Source: Flavobacteriales bacterium (GTDB taxonomy: Bacteria; Bacteroidota; Bacteroidia; Flavobacteriales_D; Sanyastnellaceae). From it: a stretch of DNA of 52,292 nucleotides. The first letter of the stretch is position 1. The number at the start of each line of letters is the position of its first letter. Below the pieces are notes generated by a model, which was given only the letters and a program-made list of their open reading frames with translations, made no database searches and was not told the DNA's origin. The translations under genes and the position numbers were made by a program. Location: the NCBI GenBank assembly GCA_019694805.1, contig JAIBBG010000018.1:1-52292 (forward strand). The letters are read 5' to 3'. Positions 16,852 through 24,503 of the stretch are shown here, one piece after another.

Positions 16852-18378
16852 CTTGGAAATGACTTGGTCATTTCGCTTGAAAGTAATGGTGTAAAATCCT
16901 TCAGGAAGTCCTCCCATGTCAATAGTCGGAACTTGTGGTTTCACATTCATCACACATCTACCTGCCGCGTCGTGAATGACAACTTCAGGAAGTGAAAAAT
17001 CATCATTGGTCTGGATATAGATCCAGTTCTTGGCAGGATTAGGGAAGAAACTAACATCCCAATTCGAAACCTGATCATCGGACGCAACAATCGGATAAGC
17101 ACCTTCGAGTTTATCAGACACAATTTGTCTTGGATCTAAGTACTCACGGAATTTGGTCCAGGACGTGGAGATCATTCCAAAATGATCGTTCCCGGAATCA
17201 CTGCAATCAGAATCTCCACCAATGAAAATGCCTACGAGGTTCATCTCTTCATCGAATAGCGGACTCCCTGTGCTTCCATCAAATGTACCACCCAATAAAG
17301 GGGCAGTCATCCGATAGGTTGAAAGTCCATTGAGGTCGGAAGTTTCTGCATCAGAAAAATAGAAACAATGACTTTGAGGCAATCCCAAAGCATGTTGGAT
17401 GCACTGATAATTTGAATTGGTGTTTTCTGTTTCTGTGATTTTCCAACCACTGTAATAAGCCGACCAATCGTTTTTCGGTTGACTTCGCAAGCGCAAAAGA
17501 GTTACACCTGTTTGTTCGTCTGTGCGCACGACATATGCACCACAAATTGCCAATGCCCCACAAGTCACGGGCTGAATGTAACAATTCGAATTGGTCACCC
17601 CAAACTGGAATACCCAGGAGGAAGGTTGGCCGATCATGGCTGTGGATGAAGTGAGCACATAAGGCATACCATTATTTCCGGTATTGTTGATGAGTGTCGC
17701 AGTGGCAACTCGTTGTCCATTGTCTACCAACATTCGCAAAACAGATGCGGAGGTATTGCGTCCGGTTGTCACTGAGGTGTTGAATAATTCAAGACAGGTT
17801 TCTGTCATGATTTCAGAGGCATCACCAATATTCCTGTATGCGTGGCTGATGTAGTTGATCTTGAAATCCCCATCGCCACGATAAGCATAAGGTTCGTAGT
17901 ATTCAATGATCAGACGTGCACCCGAAATATGGGTTGTACCCAATTGTGCAATCCTGTTATCTGAAGCGGTAATTGGACCAATGTAATCGCGATGATCTTC
18001 CGAATACAGGTAAATTTTACCGCCTCTTGGCAGGTTCATGTATTCGAAAATGATCCCGATGGAATAGGCATCAACACATTCAATCGCCAGCGTCCATATG
18101 CGATCACCATTGTGGAGGTTGGTCCAGTTTCCGGAATTGGTGGTGCTCAGCGAGACATTATGGGCAAACGCAAATCGAAATGGTATGCTCTTATCGGTAT
18201 TGGCAGCATCCTCTGCTAAAAGAACGTTGATGTCAGGAAGAACATAAGTCTGCCAAATATTGTGCTGACTGAGATTTTGGCCAATATTCCACGACACCGG
18301 GGTGCCTTCCCGCTCAATCTGTGCTTGCGAACAAACGGCGGAAACCATGAGGAGGAATATGGTAATACGGCTAGTCAA
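16834..18378 (-). CDS. Secreted trypsin-fold pseudoprotease with T9SS tail
   Basis: A 514-residue secreted protein: signal peptide (1-20), an N-terminal beta-rich region (to about 190), a trypsin-like S1 domain related to lysyl endopeptidases (about 195-415), and a type A T9SS sorting domain (FFPNPAKNWIYIQ, from about 444). The S1 scaffold is clear: ATLINNTGNNGMPYVLTSSTA, then TLLRLRSQP, then GSTGSPLFDEEMNLVGIFIGG. All three catalytic positions are changed when aligned by motif: His to Thr246 (LTSSTA for LTAAHC), Asp to Gly291 (TGVTLL for DFTLL), Ser to Thr370 (GSTGSP for GSSGSP). It is therefore predicted to be inactive as a protease and may bind peptides or act as a decoy. Start is TTG 18378. 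Divergent from the inhibitor gene at 18752. Confidence 0.78.
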   Translation of the reverse strand: MTSRITIFLLMVSAVCSQAQIEREGTPVSWNIGQNLSQHNIWQTYVLPDINVLLAEDAANTDKSIPFRFAFAHNVSLSTTNSGNWTNLHNGDRIWTLAIECVDAYSIGIIFEYMNLPRGGKIYLYSEDHRDYIGPITASDNRIAQLGTTHISGARLIIEYYEPYAYRGDGDFKINYISHAYRNIGDASEIMTETCLELFNTSVTTGRNTSASVLRMLVDNGQRVATATLINNTGNNGMPYVLTSSTAMIGQPSSWVFQFGVTNSNCYIQPVTCGALAICGAYVVRTDEQTGVTLLRLRSQPKNDWSAYYSGWKITETENTNSNYQCIQHALGLPQSHCFYFSDAETSDLNGLSTYRMTAPLLGGTFDGSTGSPLFDEEMNLVGIFIGGDSDCSDSGNDHFGMISTSWTKFREYLDPRQIVSDKLEGAYPIVASDDQVSNWDVSFFPNPAKNWIYIQTNDDFSLPEVVIHDAAGRCVMNVKPQVPTIDMGGLPEGFYTITFKRNDQVISKSLLIR

Positions 18379-18751
18379 TGATCAGGCTTTAGACTAAAGA
18401 TGGGTTTTAGACCATCAAAGTTGCAAGCTAAGGTAGAAAATTTTGAGGTTCGACAATGTACAAGGTGAAAACTTTTAGACGAAAGTGCTTTTTTCTTTCT
18501 TTTAACCCAGATCTTGCGGTCTCATTCGTCAATGAGATACAAAACACCAAAGAATACTAACACTCGCGCAAGTTACGGGCGCCCAAACATGGAAACCTTG
18601 AACGGTTTCTCTCCCATGGTGAGCACCCGAAACGAGCAAATGTGAGTATTCAAAGGTCTTTTGGATCGGAATAGAATTTTGACTGCATGATCTGAGTTTA
18701 AAGCAGCAAATTGCGGTTTGAATGTTTCTATAGGGTGTAAAATATGTTGCT
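18379..18751. other. 373-base divergent intergenic region
   Basis: Lies between the divergent starts of the pseudoprotease and the inhibitor. A 13-base palindrome CTTTAGACTAAAG is at 18387-18399, and TTTTAGAC recurs at 18405-18412 and 18473-18480, all within 100 bases upstream of the minus-strand gene. A small hairpin GAAACC/GGTTTC is at 18592-18609. A 109-codon minus-strand open frame (18529-18858) overlaps the next gene and has no protein-like character. No RNA gene or riboswitch is recognised. Confidence 0.5.
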
Positions 18752-19927
18752 ATGAAAAATTCGATGACCATTTTATTGTTGGGTGTTTTTTCACTGTTGA
18801 ATAACGCTTTATATGCGCAAGGATGTGTGGATTCAACTCTGATTGATCCGAATGCCATTTGTCCCGCTATTTACGCTCCTGTATGTGGATGTGATGGCGT
18901 GACGTATGACAACGACTGTATCGCTACGCATCTTGGAGGTGTGACGTCCTGGACTGATGGACCGTGTAATGCCGGAAGCGGATGTATGAATATGTCGGGT
19001 CTGGATTTTGGTATGTGCGATATGTTTCTGGGTTATGCATGGAACGGTTCATCTTGCGCCCCAATGAGTGGTTGCGGATATATCATTGGAAGCATCGACT
19101 ATTCTCCCAATTTTTATTCTTCAGAGGCTGAATGCATTTCTAGTTGCGGGGTTGTAGACTCTTGCATCAGCAGCTGGCAAATCGAAATGGGCTATACCGT
19201 CGATTGTTTGGACATCTATGAACCGGTCTGCGGATGCAATGACAGCACCTATAGCAATGAATGCGAAGCATTTTTCTATGGAGGTGTCACTACTTATGCC
19301 ATAGGAGCTTGTACTGATTCTTCGTGTTTTGGTATACCAACTTATATTGATTTTGGCGAATGTGCCATGCCATTGGGATGGGCATACACATCAGCAGGAT
19401 GTGTAGAAATGAGTGGCTGTGGTTACTTGGGACAAAACGGTCATGACTATAGTGATCTCTTCTTCGAATCTTCATACGAATGCGGCAGCTATTGCATCAA
19501 TTCGGTGGTGATTGACTGCGTGGATTCTACCCTCATCGACTTGAATGTGATGTGTCCGATGATATACGATCCTGTGTGTGGTTGCAACAACATTACCTAC
19601 AGCAATTCATGCGTAGCAACTTATACAGGTGGTGTTACCTCCTGGACAGCAGGGGAGTGTATCACAGGAGTGGGCCATCATCAGGAATCAGCATTTACCA
19701 TGTATCCTAATCCTGCGGGTTCTTTTATCAATATTACCCTGAAAACTTCACGTGTTGCAGAACTGAGAATTTTCGATCTCTGTGGTTCGCTTATTACCAT
19801 GGAAAAAATCTGGAATGGCGCTACGCAAGTGGAGCTCGGACAATTGCCCGATGGTATTTACCTCGTGGAAATTGTTGACGGAAATGGGGTAAGTGGCAGA
19901 AAACCACTGGTCCATAAGCAGAATTAA
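18752..19927 (+). CDS. Secreted multi-domain protease inhibitor: three Kazal and two Kunitz-like modules, T9SS tail
   Basis: A 391-residue exported protein: signal peptide (1-22), then alternating Cys-rich modules. Kazal domains span about 25-72, 138-187 and 256-303, each with the PVCGC-(D/N)-xxTYxNxC core. Between them lie two six-Cys modules (Cys 78, 89, 102, 108, 128, 132 and Cys 192, 204, 217, 223, 244, 248). These have nearly identical spacing, an FxSxxEC-x3-C end and an aromatic GCGY centre, reminiscent of Kunitz/BPTI domains though not canonical (BPTI spacing 8-15-7-12-3, here 10/11-12-5-19/20-3). By Kazal rules the P1 residues would be Ala40, Asp154 and Met270. A T9SS type A domain (MYPNPAGSFINITL) ends it. 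Likely protects the cell surface or its own exoenzymes from proteases; target unknown. Confidence 0.82.
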   Translation: MKNSMTILLLGVFSLLNNALYAQGCVDSTLIDPNAICPAIYAPVCGCDGVTYDNDCIATHLGGVTSWTDGPCNAGSGCMNMSGLDFGMCDMFLGYAWNGSSCAPMSGCGYIIGSIDYSPNFYSSEAECISSCGVVDSCISSWQIEMGYTVDCLDIYEPVCGCNDSTYSNECEAFFYGGVTTYAIGACTDSSCFGIPTYIDFGECAMPLGWAYTSAGCVEMSGCGYLGQNGHDYSDLFFESSYECGSYCINSVVIDCVDSTLIDLNVMCPMIYDPVCGCNNITYSNSCVATYTGGVTSWTAGECITGVGHHQESAFTMYPNPAGSFINITLKTSRVAELRIFDLCGSLITMEKIWNGATQVELGQLPDGIYLVEIVDGNGVSGRKPLVHKQN

Positions 19928-19943
19928 GAATACTGCGTTTCTA

Positions 19944-20567
19944 TCATTTGATCGACTGAAAAGCCTTGACCACATCCACAACACTGGGATAGGTATTGGC
20001 ATAAACCAGCTCAAGTTCTTCTTCGGAAAGCCATCGAACTTCGGTGATTCCTTCGATCAATTGCGGACTTGGGGTTTCATGGCCATGGTATTTCATCAGG
20101 TACCAAGCTGTGGCTTTTAGCATCGGTTCGCGATGTTGAATGTAGGTATGCCATGTGATGCAAAGCTCACGCACCAATTCCAATGAAGTGATAGAACATT
20201 CTTCTTCTACCTCGCGCAAAGCACCTTCCTGAATTCCTTCTCCGGTTTCTACTTTTCCTTTAGGTAGGTCCCATTTTTCATGTCGAAAAATGAAAAGCAG
20301 CTCATTGTTGCTGTTGAGCACCAAACCACCCGCTGCCTGGACGAATTCAAATTGTTCCTGGAAACTTTTCCAGGATGCTTCTACATCCTGACAAATCAAA
20401 TAAATGGACTTTGCCCCACGATTGATGGCATTTTCAATCAGCATGGTATCTGTCTTGCCAAGACTTGAAATGACTGTAGCTCCCGGTATCGCTGAGAAAT
20501 CACCGGTTCCGGATTGTGTAAAAAATACCGGCTTATTCGCGAAGTAAACTTTATAATTTTGAGCCAT
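19944..20567 (-). CDS. Nudix hydrolase with extra N-terminal domain
   Basis: Hydrolase of nucleoside diphosphate-linked compounds; substrate unknown. The 207-residue protein has a canonical Nudix box at 104-126: Gly104, Glu110, then RE-V-EEE (118-123), with Ser125 in place of the usual Gly, a tolerated change. The preceding LPKGKVETGE and FIFRHEKWD match the ADP-ribose/diadenosine-type Nudix proteins. The first 75 residues form an additional small domain seen in Bacteroidota homologues, before FVQAAGGLVLN opens the Nudix fold. Its ATG (20567-20565) overlaps the pyrE ATG (20566-20568) on the other strand by two bases. TGACTTTG ends two bases from the ATG, so the transcript could be leaderless. 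Confidence 0.87.
   Translation of the reverse strand: MAQNYKVYFANKPVFFTQSGTGDFSAIPGATVISSLGKTDTMLIENAINRGAKSIYLICQDVEASWKSFQEQFEFVQAAGGLVLNSNNELLFIFRHEKWDLPKGKVETGEGIQEGALREVEEECSITSLELVRELCITWHTYIQHREPMLKATAWYLMKYHGHETPSPQLIEGITEVRWLSEEELELVYANTYPSVVDVVKAFQSIK
20554..20561 (+). promoter_or_regulatory. -7 element of pyrE, leaderless start likely
   Basis: TAATTTTG matches TAnnTTTG perfectly and ends four bases before the pyrE ATG (20566). Transcription would begin at or next to the start codon. A -33 TTG is not present at the ideal spacing; TTA lies at 20533-20535. Confidence 0.4.
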
Positions 20568-21225
20568 GCAAAGTCAAGAGAACGCGTTAAAAGTAGCAGA
20601 ATCCCTGCTTCGTATCAAAGCGGTCGAATTAAAACCTGAACAACCTTTCACCTGGGCATCCGGATTGAAGTCACCTATCTATTGCGATAACCGTAAAACG
20701 CTATCGTATCCGATGATCAGAACTTTTATACGTCAACAATTCGTAGCAGCCATCGAGGAAAACTACGGCAAACCGGATGTGATCGCCGGCGTAGCTACCG
20801 GAGGAATTGCTCTGGGAGCACTGGTGGCTCAGGAAATGGATCTTCCTTTCGTCTACGTGAGAAGTGAAGCAAAGAAACATGGTCTTGGCAATCAAATCGA
20901 AGGCGTGCTCACCGAAGGTCAATCTGTGGTGGTGATCGAAGATTTGATATCCACCGGTGGTAGCAGTCTCAATGCCGTGCAAGCACTTCGCGATAGCAAA
21001 GCCCGCGTGGCTGGTATGGTTGCCATTTTTACCTATGGATTCGATAAGGCTAAGGAAAATTTCAAAGAAGCAAAATGCAAATTGACAACCCTCACGGATT
21101 ACGATTCTCTCCTCAAACAAGCATTGGCCTCAGAATACATTACTCAAAAGCAACTTGAAACTTTGAAGACTTGGCGTAAGAGTCCGGAAACATGGAGCGC
21201 TACCTTCGAAATGAGTACCCACTAA
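20566..21225 (+). CDS. pyrE: Orotate phosphoribosyltransferase
   Basis: Adds ribose 5-phosphate from PRPP to orotate, giving OMP in de novo pyrimidine synthesis; cytoplasmic dimer. The 219-residue protein shows FTWASGLKSPIYCDNRKTLSYP (29-50, orotate and phosphate contacts), IAGVATGG (73-80), the catalytic loop RSEAKKHGLGNQIEG (99-113) and the PRPP motif VVVIEDLISTGGSS (121-134). Length and motif order are normal. It is divergent from the Nudix gene with overlapping start codons and is followed 21 bases later by an SRPBCC gene, a pairing I recall from many Bacteroidota. With pyrG at 30412 it is the second pyrimidine gene of the window. Confidence 0.95.
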   Translation: MQSQENALKVAESLLRIKAVELKPEQPFTWASGLKSPIYCDNRKTLSYPMIRTFIRQQFVAAIEENYGKPDVIAGVATGGIALGALVAQEMDLPFVYVRSEAKKHGLGNQIEGVLTEGQSVVVIEDLISTGGSSLNAVQALRDSKARVAGMVAIFTYGFDKAKENFKEAKCKLTTLTDYDSLLKQALASEYITQKQLETLKTWRKSPETWSATFEMSTH

Positions 21226-21246
21226 TCTGATAATTACTACTACACC

Positions 21247-21654
21247 ATGTCTAAAATTGAAAGTAAGAAGGTAATCGTGCCTGCATCATCTTCTGCAGTG
21301 CATGATTTTTTGTGCGATATGAATAACATCGAAAAACTTTTGCCACAAGGAAAATATTCCGATTGGAAAAGTGATGGCAAGAGTTGTTCATTCAAAGTGC
21401 AGGGCGCTTATAACATTGGACTGAACTTCGTTTCGTCCGAAGCGGGTAAGCAAGTGAACTATGAATCTTCACAAGGATCGCCTTTCCCTTTTACTCTGAA
21501 TACTCATTTGCATGGGGAAAATGAAAGCACTGCTGCTCAGCTCTTCTGTGATGCACAAATCAATCCTTTTTTGGAAATGATGGTGAAGTCGCCACTCAAA
21601 AATCTGTTTGATTACATGGCCGACAAACTCACTACACAATTCAACAACGCCTGA
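21247..21654 (+). CDS. SRPBCC (START-like) fold protein
   Basis: A 135-residue cytoplasmic protein with the pattern of the SRPBCC/polyketide cyclase-like superfamily: an N-terminal strand IESKKVIVPASSSAVHDFLCDMNNIEKLLP, central strands (FKVQGAYNIGLNF, KQVNYESSQGSPFPF) and a long C-terminal helix (PLKNLFDYMADKLTTQFNN). Such folds bind a hydrophobic ligand in a central cavity; the ligand here is unknown. It follows pyrE by 21 bases and is probably co-transcribed with it. Its stop lies 2 bases from the stop of the convergent arginine decarboxylase gene. Confidence 0.75.
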   Translation: MSKIESKKVIVPASSSAVHDFLCDMNNIEKLLPQGKYSDWKSDGKSCSFKVQGAYNIGLNFVSSEAGKQVNYESSQGSPFPFTLNTHLHGENESTAAQLFCDAQINPFLEMMVKSPLKNLFDYMADKLTTQFNNA

Positions 21655-21656
21655 AT

Positions 21657-23057
21657 TTACTTATCGTAGTATCCTAGTATCTCCAATACGTCTTTCGGCT
21701 TCTGCTCATTTGACCAAAGTTTGTATTTGAGTTTTCCCTTCGAATCGCGGTCGATGAGAATATGCTTGGGTTGTGGAATGAGGCAGTGGTGGATCCCGCC
21801 AAAACCTCCTAATGTGTCTTGATAAGCTCCTGTATTGAAGAATCCGATATACTGATCCTGATCCGGATAGTATTTGGGTAAATAGATCGCGTTGGTATGC
21901 TGCTCAGAGTTGTAATAGTCATCGCTGTCGCACGTCAGTCCGCCAAGAAATACTCGCTCGTAGCTTTCATGCCAATTGTTGATGGGCAGCATGATAAACC
22001 TCTTGTTGATGGCCCAGCTATCTGGAAGCGTTGTCATGAACGATGAGTCAATCATATTCCATTTTTCCCTGTCGTTCTGTTCTTTCTGATACAGAATTTT
22101 GTAAATAGCACCACCACTTTCTCCTACCGTAAATGAACCAAACTCGGTATAGATATGTGGCACAGGTACTCCCGCATCATCGCAGGCATTTTTAACCTGA
22201 CGAAGAATTTCTGTTACCATGTATTGATAGTCGAAACTGAATACGAGTGATGTCTTGATGGGAAAGCCACCACCAATGTTCAGACTGTCGACAGTTGGAC
22301 AGATTTCGCGCAATTCGCAATACACCTTGAGACATTTCACCAATTCATTCCAATAGTAGGCCGTGTCTTTGATGCCTGAATTGATGAAGAAGTGGAGCAT
22401 CTTCAAATTGAGGTGGGGATTGTCGTGAATCGATTTCTTATAAAATCTCACGATGTCCTTGTAACCAAGTCCAAGACGTGAAGTGTAAAATTCGAATTTG
22501 GGTTCTTCTTCACTCGCGATCCTGATGCCAATATTCATCGGCTCTGTGACCAATTGCTCAAAAGTCTCAAACTCGTATTTGTTATCTATCACTGGAATGA
22601 TCTCTTTGTAGCCATCTGCGTGGAGATCAAAAATTTTATTGACGTATTCTTCTTTCTTAAAACCATTGCATATGATACGCTGGTTTTTTTTGATTTTACC
22701 CAAAGTCGCTAAACGACGGATCAGATCGATGTCGTATGCAGAAGAAGTCTCCAAATGAATGTTGTTCTTCAAAGCTTCTTCCAACACATACCTGAAGTGT
22801 GAACTCTTGGTGCAATAGCAATAGTGATATTCACCTTCGTAACCCACTTCAATGCGCGCTTTCATGAACCAGTCTTTCGCACGCTGGATGTTCTGACTGA
22901 TTTTAGGTAAATAGGTAAACTTGAGTGGTGAACCATATTTCTCCACCAATTCCATCAATGGTATTTCGTGAAAAAGGAGATTGTCTTTTTCTAATTTGAA
23001 TTCTTCCTGCGGCCACTCGAAGGTCTGCTCTACCAGGTCAATGTATTTGGTTTTCAC
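21657..23057 (-). CDS. speA: Arginine decarboxylase, short alanine-racemase-fold type
   Basis: PLP enzyme converting arginine to agmatine, the entry to polyamine synthesis; cytoplasmic. The 466-residue protein is much shorter than enterobacterial SpeA (about 650) and is the form commonly annotated arginine decarboxylase in Bacteroidota. PLP lysine Lys84 lies in YCYCTKSSHF. The Gly-rich phosphate loop is SLNIGGGFPIKTS, and GLTCDSDDYYN carries the Cys-Asp pair that completes the partner's active site. Start codon is GTG at 23057. No agmatinase or agmatine deiminase gene is adjacent. Specificity for arginine is by family resemblance; lysine, ornithine or diaminopimelate use is not excluded by sequence alone. 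The DHS-like gene 6 kb upstream may belong to the same pathway. Confidence 0.82.
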   Translation of the reverse strand: MKTKYIDLVEQTFEWPQEEFKLEKDNLLFHEIPLMELVEKYGSPLKFTYLPKISQNIQRAKDWFMKARIEVGYEGEYHYCYCTKSSHFRYVLEEALKNNIHLETSSAYDIDLIRRLATLGKIKKNQRIICNGFKKEEYVNKIFDLHADGYKEIIPVIDNKYEFETFEQLVTEPMNIGIRIASEEEPKFEFYTSRLGLGYKDIVRFYKKSIHDNPHLNLKMLHFFINSGIKDTAYYWNELVKCLKVYCELREICPTVDSLNIGGGFPIKTSLVFSFDYQYMVTEILRQVKNACDDAGVPVPHIYTEFGSFTVGESGGAIYKILYQKEQNDREKWNMIDSSFMTTLPDSWAINKRFIMLPINNWHESYERVFLGGLTCDSDDYYNSEQHTNAIYLPKYYPDQDQYIGFFNTGAYQDTLGGFGGIHHCLIPQPKHILIDRDSKGKLKYKLWSNEQKPKDVLEILGYYDK

Positions 23058-23285
23058 TTTTTGCTGATCTAATAATTGTTACGGGAATGAAAAAATAGGG
23101 GTGGAATCCCTGTTTCAGGGTAACAATCGGATCAGATCCGGATAAAGATGTGCTCAGGTTCGAACTGGCAATTTTTCATGGAATGGCCGGATATTTTTCG
23201 GCAGTGCAATTTTACAATAGTTCGGCAAAAGGTCAAAGTGTTTTTTGCCTCTTCTGTCAGATTTAATATGCTCTTGCTGAATGAC

Positions 23286-24344
23286 TCAAAGCCACTTTTT
23301 TTTCGCGAAATAAATGATCATCAAAACAACCAATGCACCCATTCCGCCCAAGACCCAATAGTAACCATAGGTTGAATGCAATTCCGGCATGTTGTCGAAG
23401 TTCATCCCATACACCCCAACAATGAAAGTGAGTGGTACAAAAATGGTCGTGATGATGGTGAGCATCTTGATCACCTGATTCATCTTCATACCGAGATTGC
23501 TGTGATATAGATCTAGAAGGTTGGTGATCATTTCCCGATACATCACCAGATTTTCTGATTCGTAGATGATGTGATCATGAAGGTCACGGTAATACTTGGC
23601 CATGTCTTCATCGAGTTCCCTGGTCATAGAATTGATGGCCTCTTTCATCGGATCAATGCTTCGCTTGAAGTCAATCAGTTCTTTTCGAAGGTTGAGGATT
23701 CTATGAAGGGTGAAATCACCGGCTTTGGTCAATACTATTTTTTCCAGACTTTCAATCTGCAGTGCAAATTTTTCACTCACCGAAATGTAATTGTCAATGA
23801 CAATGTCTAAGATCAAATAGGCCAGATAATATGCATCTTTCGTTCTGACTTTGCCTTTCGAAGTTTTGATCCGGTCTCTGATCTGATCGAAACTATCGCC
23901 CGGTCTTTCCTGAAACATCAGCAAGTATTTTTTGCCGACAATGAGTGAGAGTTGTTCTACTTCAAGCTTTTTTGTTTTGGGATCCAACTCGAGCATTTTT
24001 ACAGTGATGAATGCATAGTCGTCAAAAAATTCTACCTTAGGACGACTGGTAGAATTCATGATATCTTCCAAAACGAGAATGTGGATGTCGAATTTTTTTC
24101 CAATCTCTTCTATGATGGCAGGGTCATGGATGCCATCTACATCAAGCCACGAAACAGAGTCGGAATCTTTGAGCAAATCACAACTCGAGAAGTCGGTGAT
24201 CACCTGATCATGAATTTTCTGATGATCATAATCAATGAGTCGAACACGAACTGCCTCACTTCTCTTTTCTCCAACGTGAACCAATGAACCCGGTCCAAGT
24301 CCCGTTTTCGCTGATCTTGTTGTTTCTTCCGGCGGAGGTGTCAT
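23286..24344 (-). CDS. corA: CorA-type magnesium/cobalt channel
   Basis: Pentameric inner-membrane channel for magnesium uptake. The long N-terminal cytoplasmic domain (VSWLDVDGIHDPAIIEEIGKKF, LEDIMNSTSRPKVEFFDDYAF) and the stalk helix (SIDPMKEAINSMTREL) are standard. They lead to two C-terminal helices with the pore signature YGMNF and the loop residues MPEL. ATG 24344 (MTPPPEETTRSAKTG) gives 352 residues, close to the usual CorA length. The frame is open to an ATG at 24452, which would add 36 residues without homology-like character; I prefer the shorter start but cannot exclude the other. No M-box or similar magnesium leader is recognised. The 228 bases between it and speA hold only small palindromes (for example CCCTG-TTT-CAGGG at 23108-23120). 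Confidence 0.88.
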   Translation of the reverse strand: MTPPPEETTRSAKTGLGPGSLVHVGEKRSEAVRVRLIDYDHQKIHDQVITDFSSCDLLKDSDSVSWLDVDGIHDPAIIEEIGKKFDIHILVLEDIMNSTSRPKVEFFDDYAFITVKMLELDPKTKKLEVEQLSLIVGKKYLLMFQERPGDSFDQIRDRIKTSKGKVRTKDAYYLAYLILDIVIDNYISVSEKFALQIESLEKIVLTKAGDFTLHRILNLRKELIDFKRSIDPMKEAINSMTRELDEDMAKYYRDLHDHIIYESENLVMYREMITNLLDLYHSNLGMKMNQVIKMLTIITTIFVPLTFIVGVYGMNFDNMPELHSTYGYYWVLGGMGALVVLMIIYFAKKKWL

Positions 24345-24503
24345 GATGTGGAATATTTCAGCAATAATAATTTGAAACGCGCGATCTTCTGTATAAGGTG
24401 CTTGCAAGATCTTTTTTGCCAGAGGGGTTTTCCGTTTTATACCATTCTGCAATTAATTTGGAATTCGAGTGCACCGCGGACTTATACTTGCCTCTGATTC
24501 TCG

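Noticed and set aside
18529..18858. 109-codon minus-strand open frame in the divergent region
   Set aside because: It overlaps the start of the inhibitor gene by over 100 bases, has unlike composition and no recognisable domain; treated as chance.
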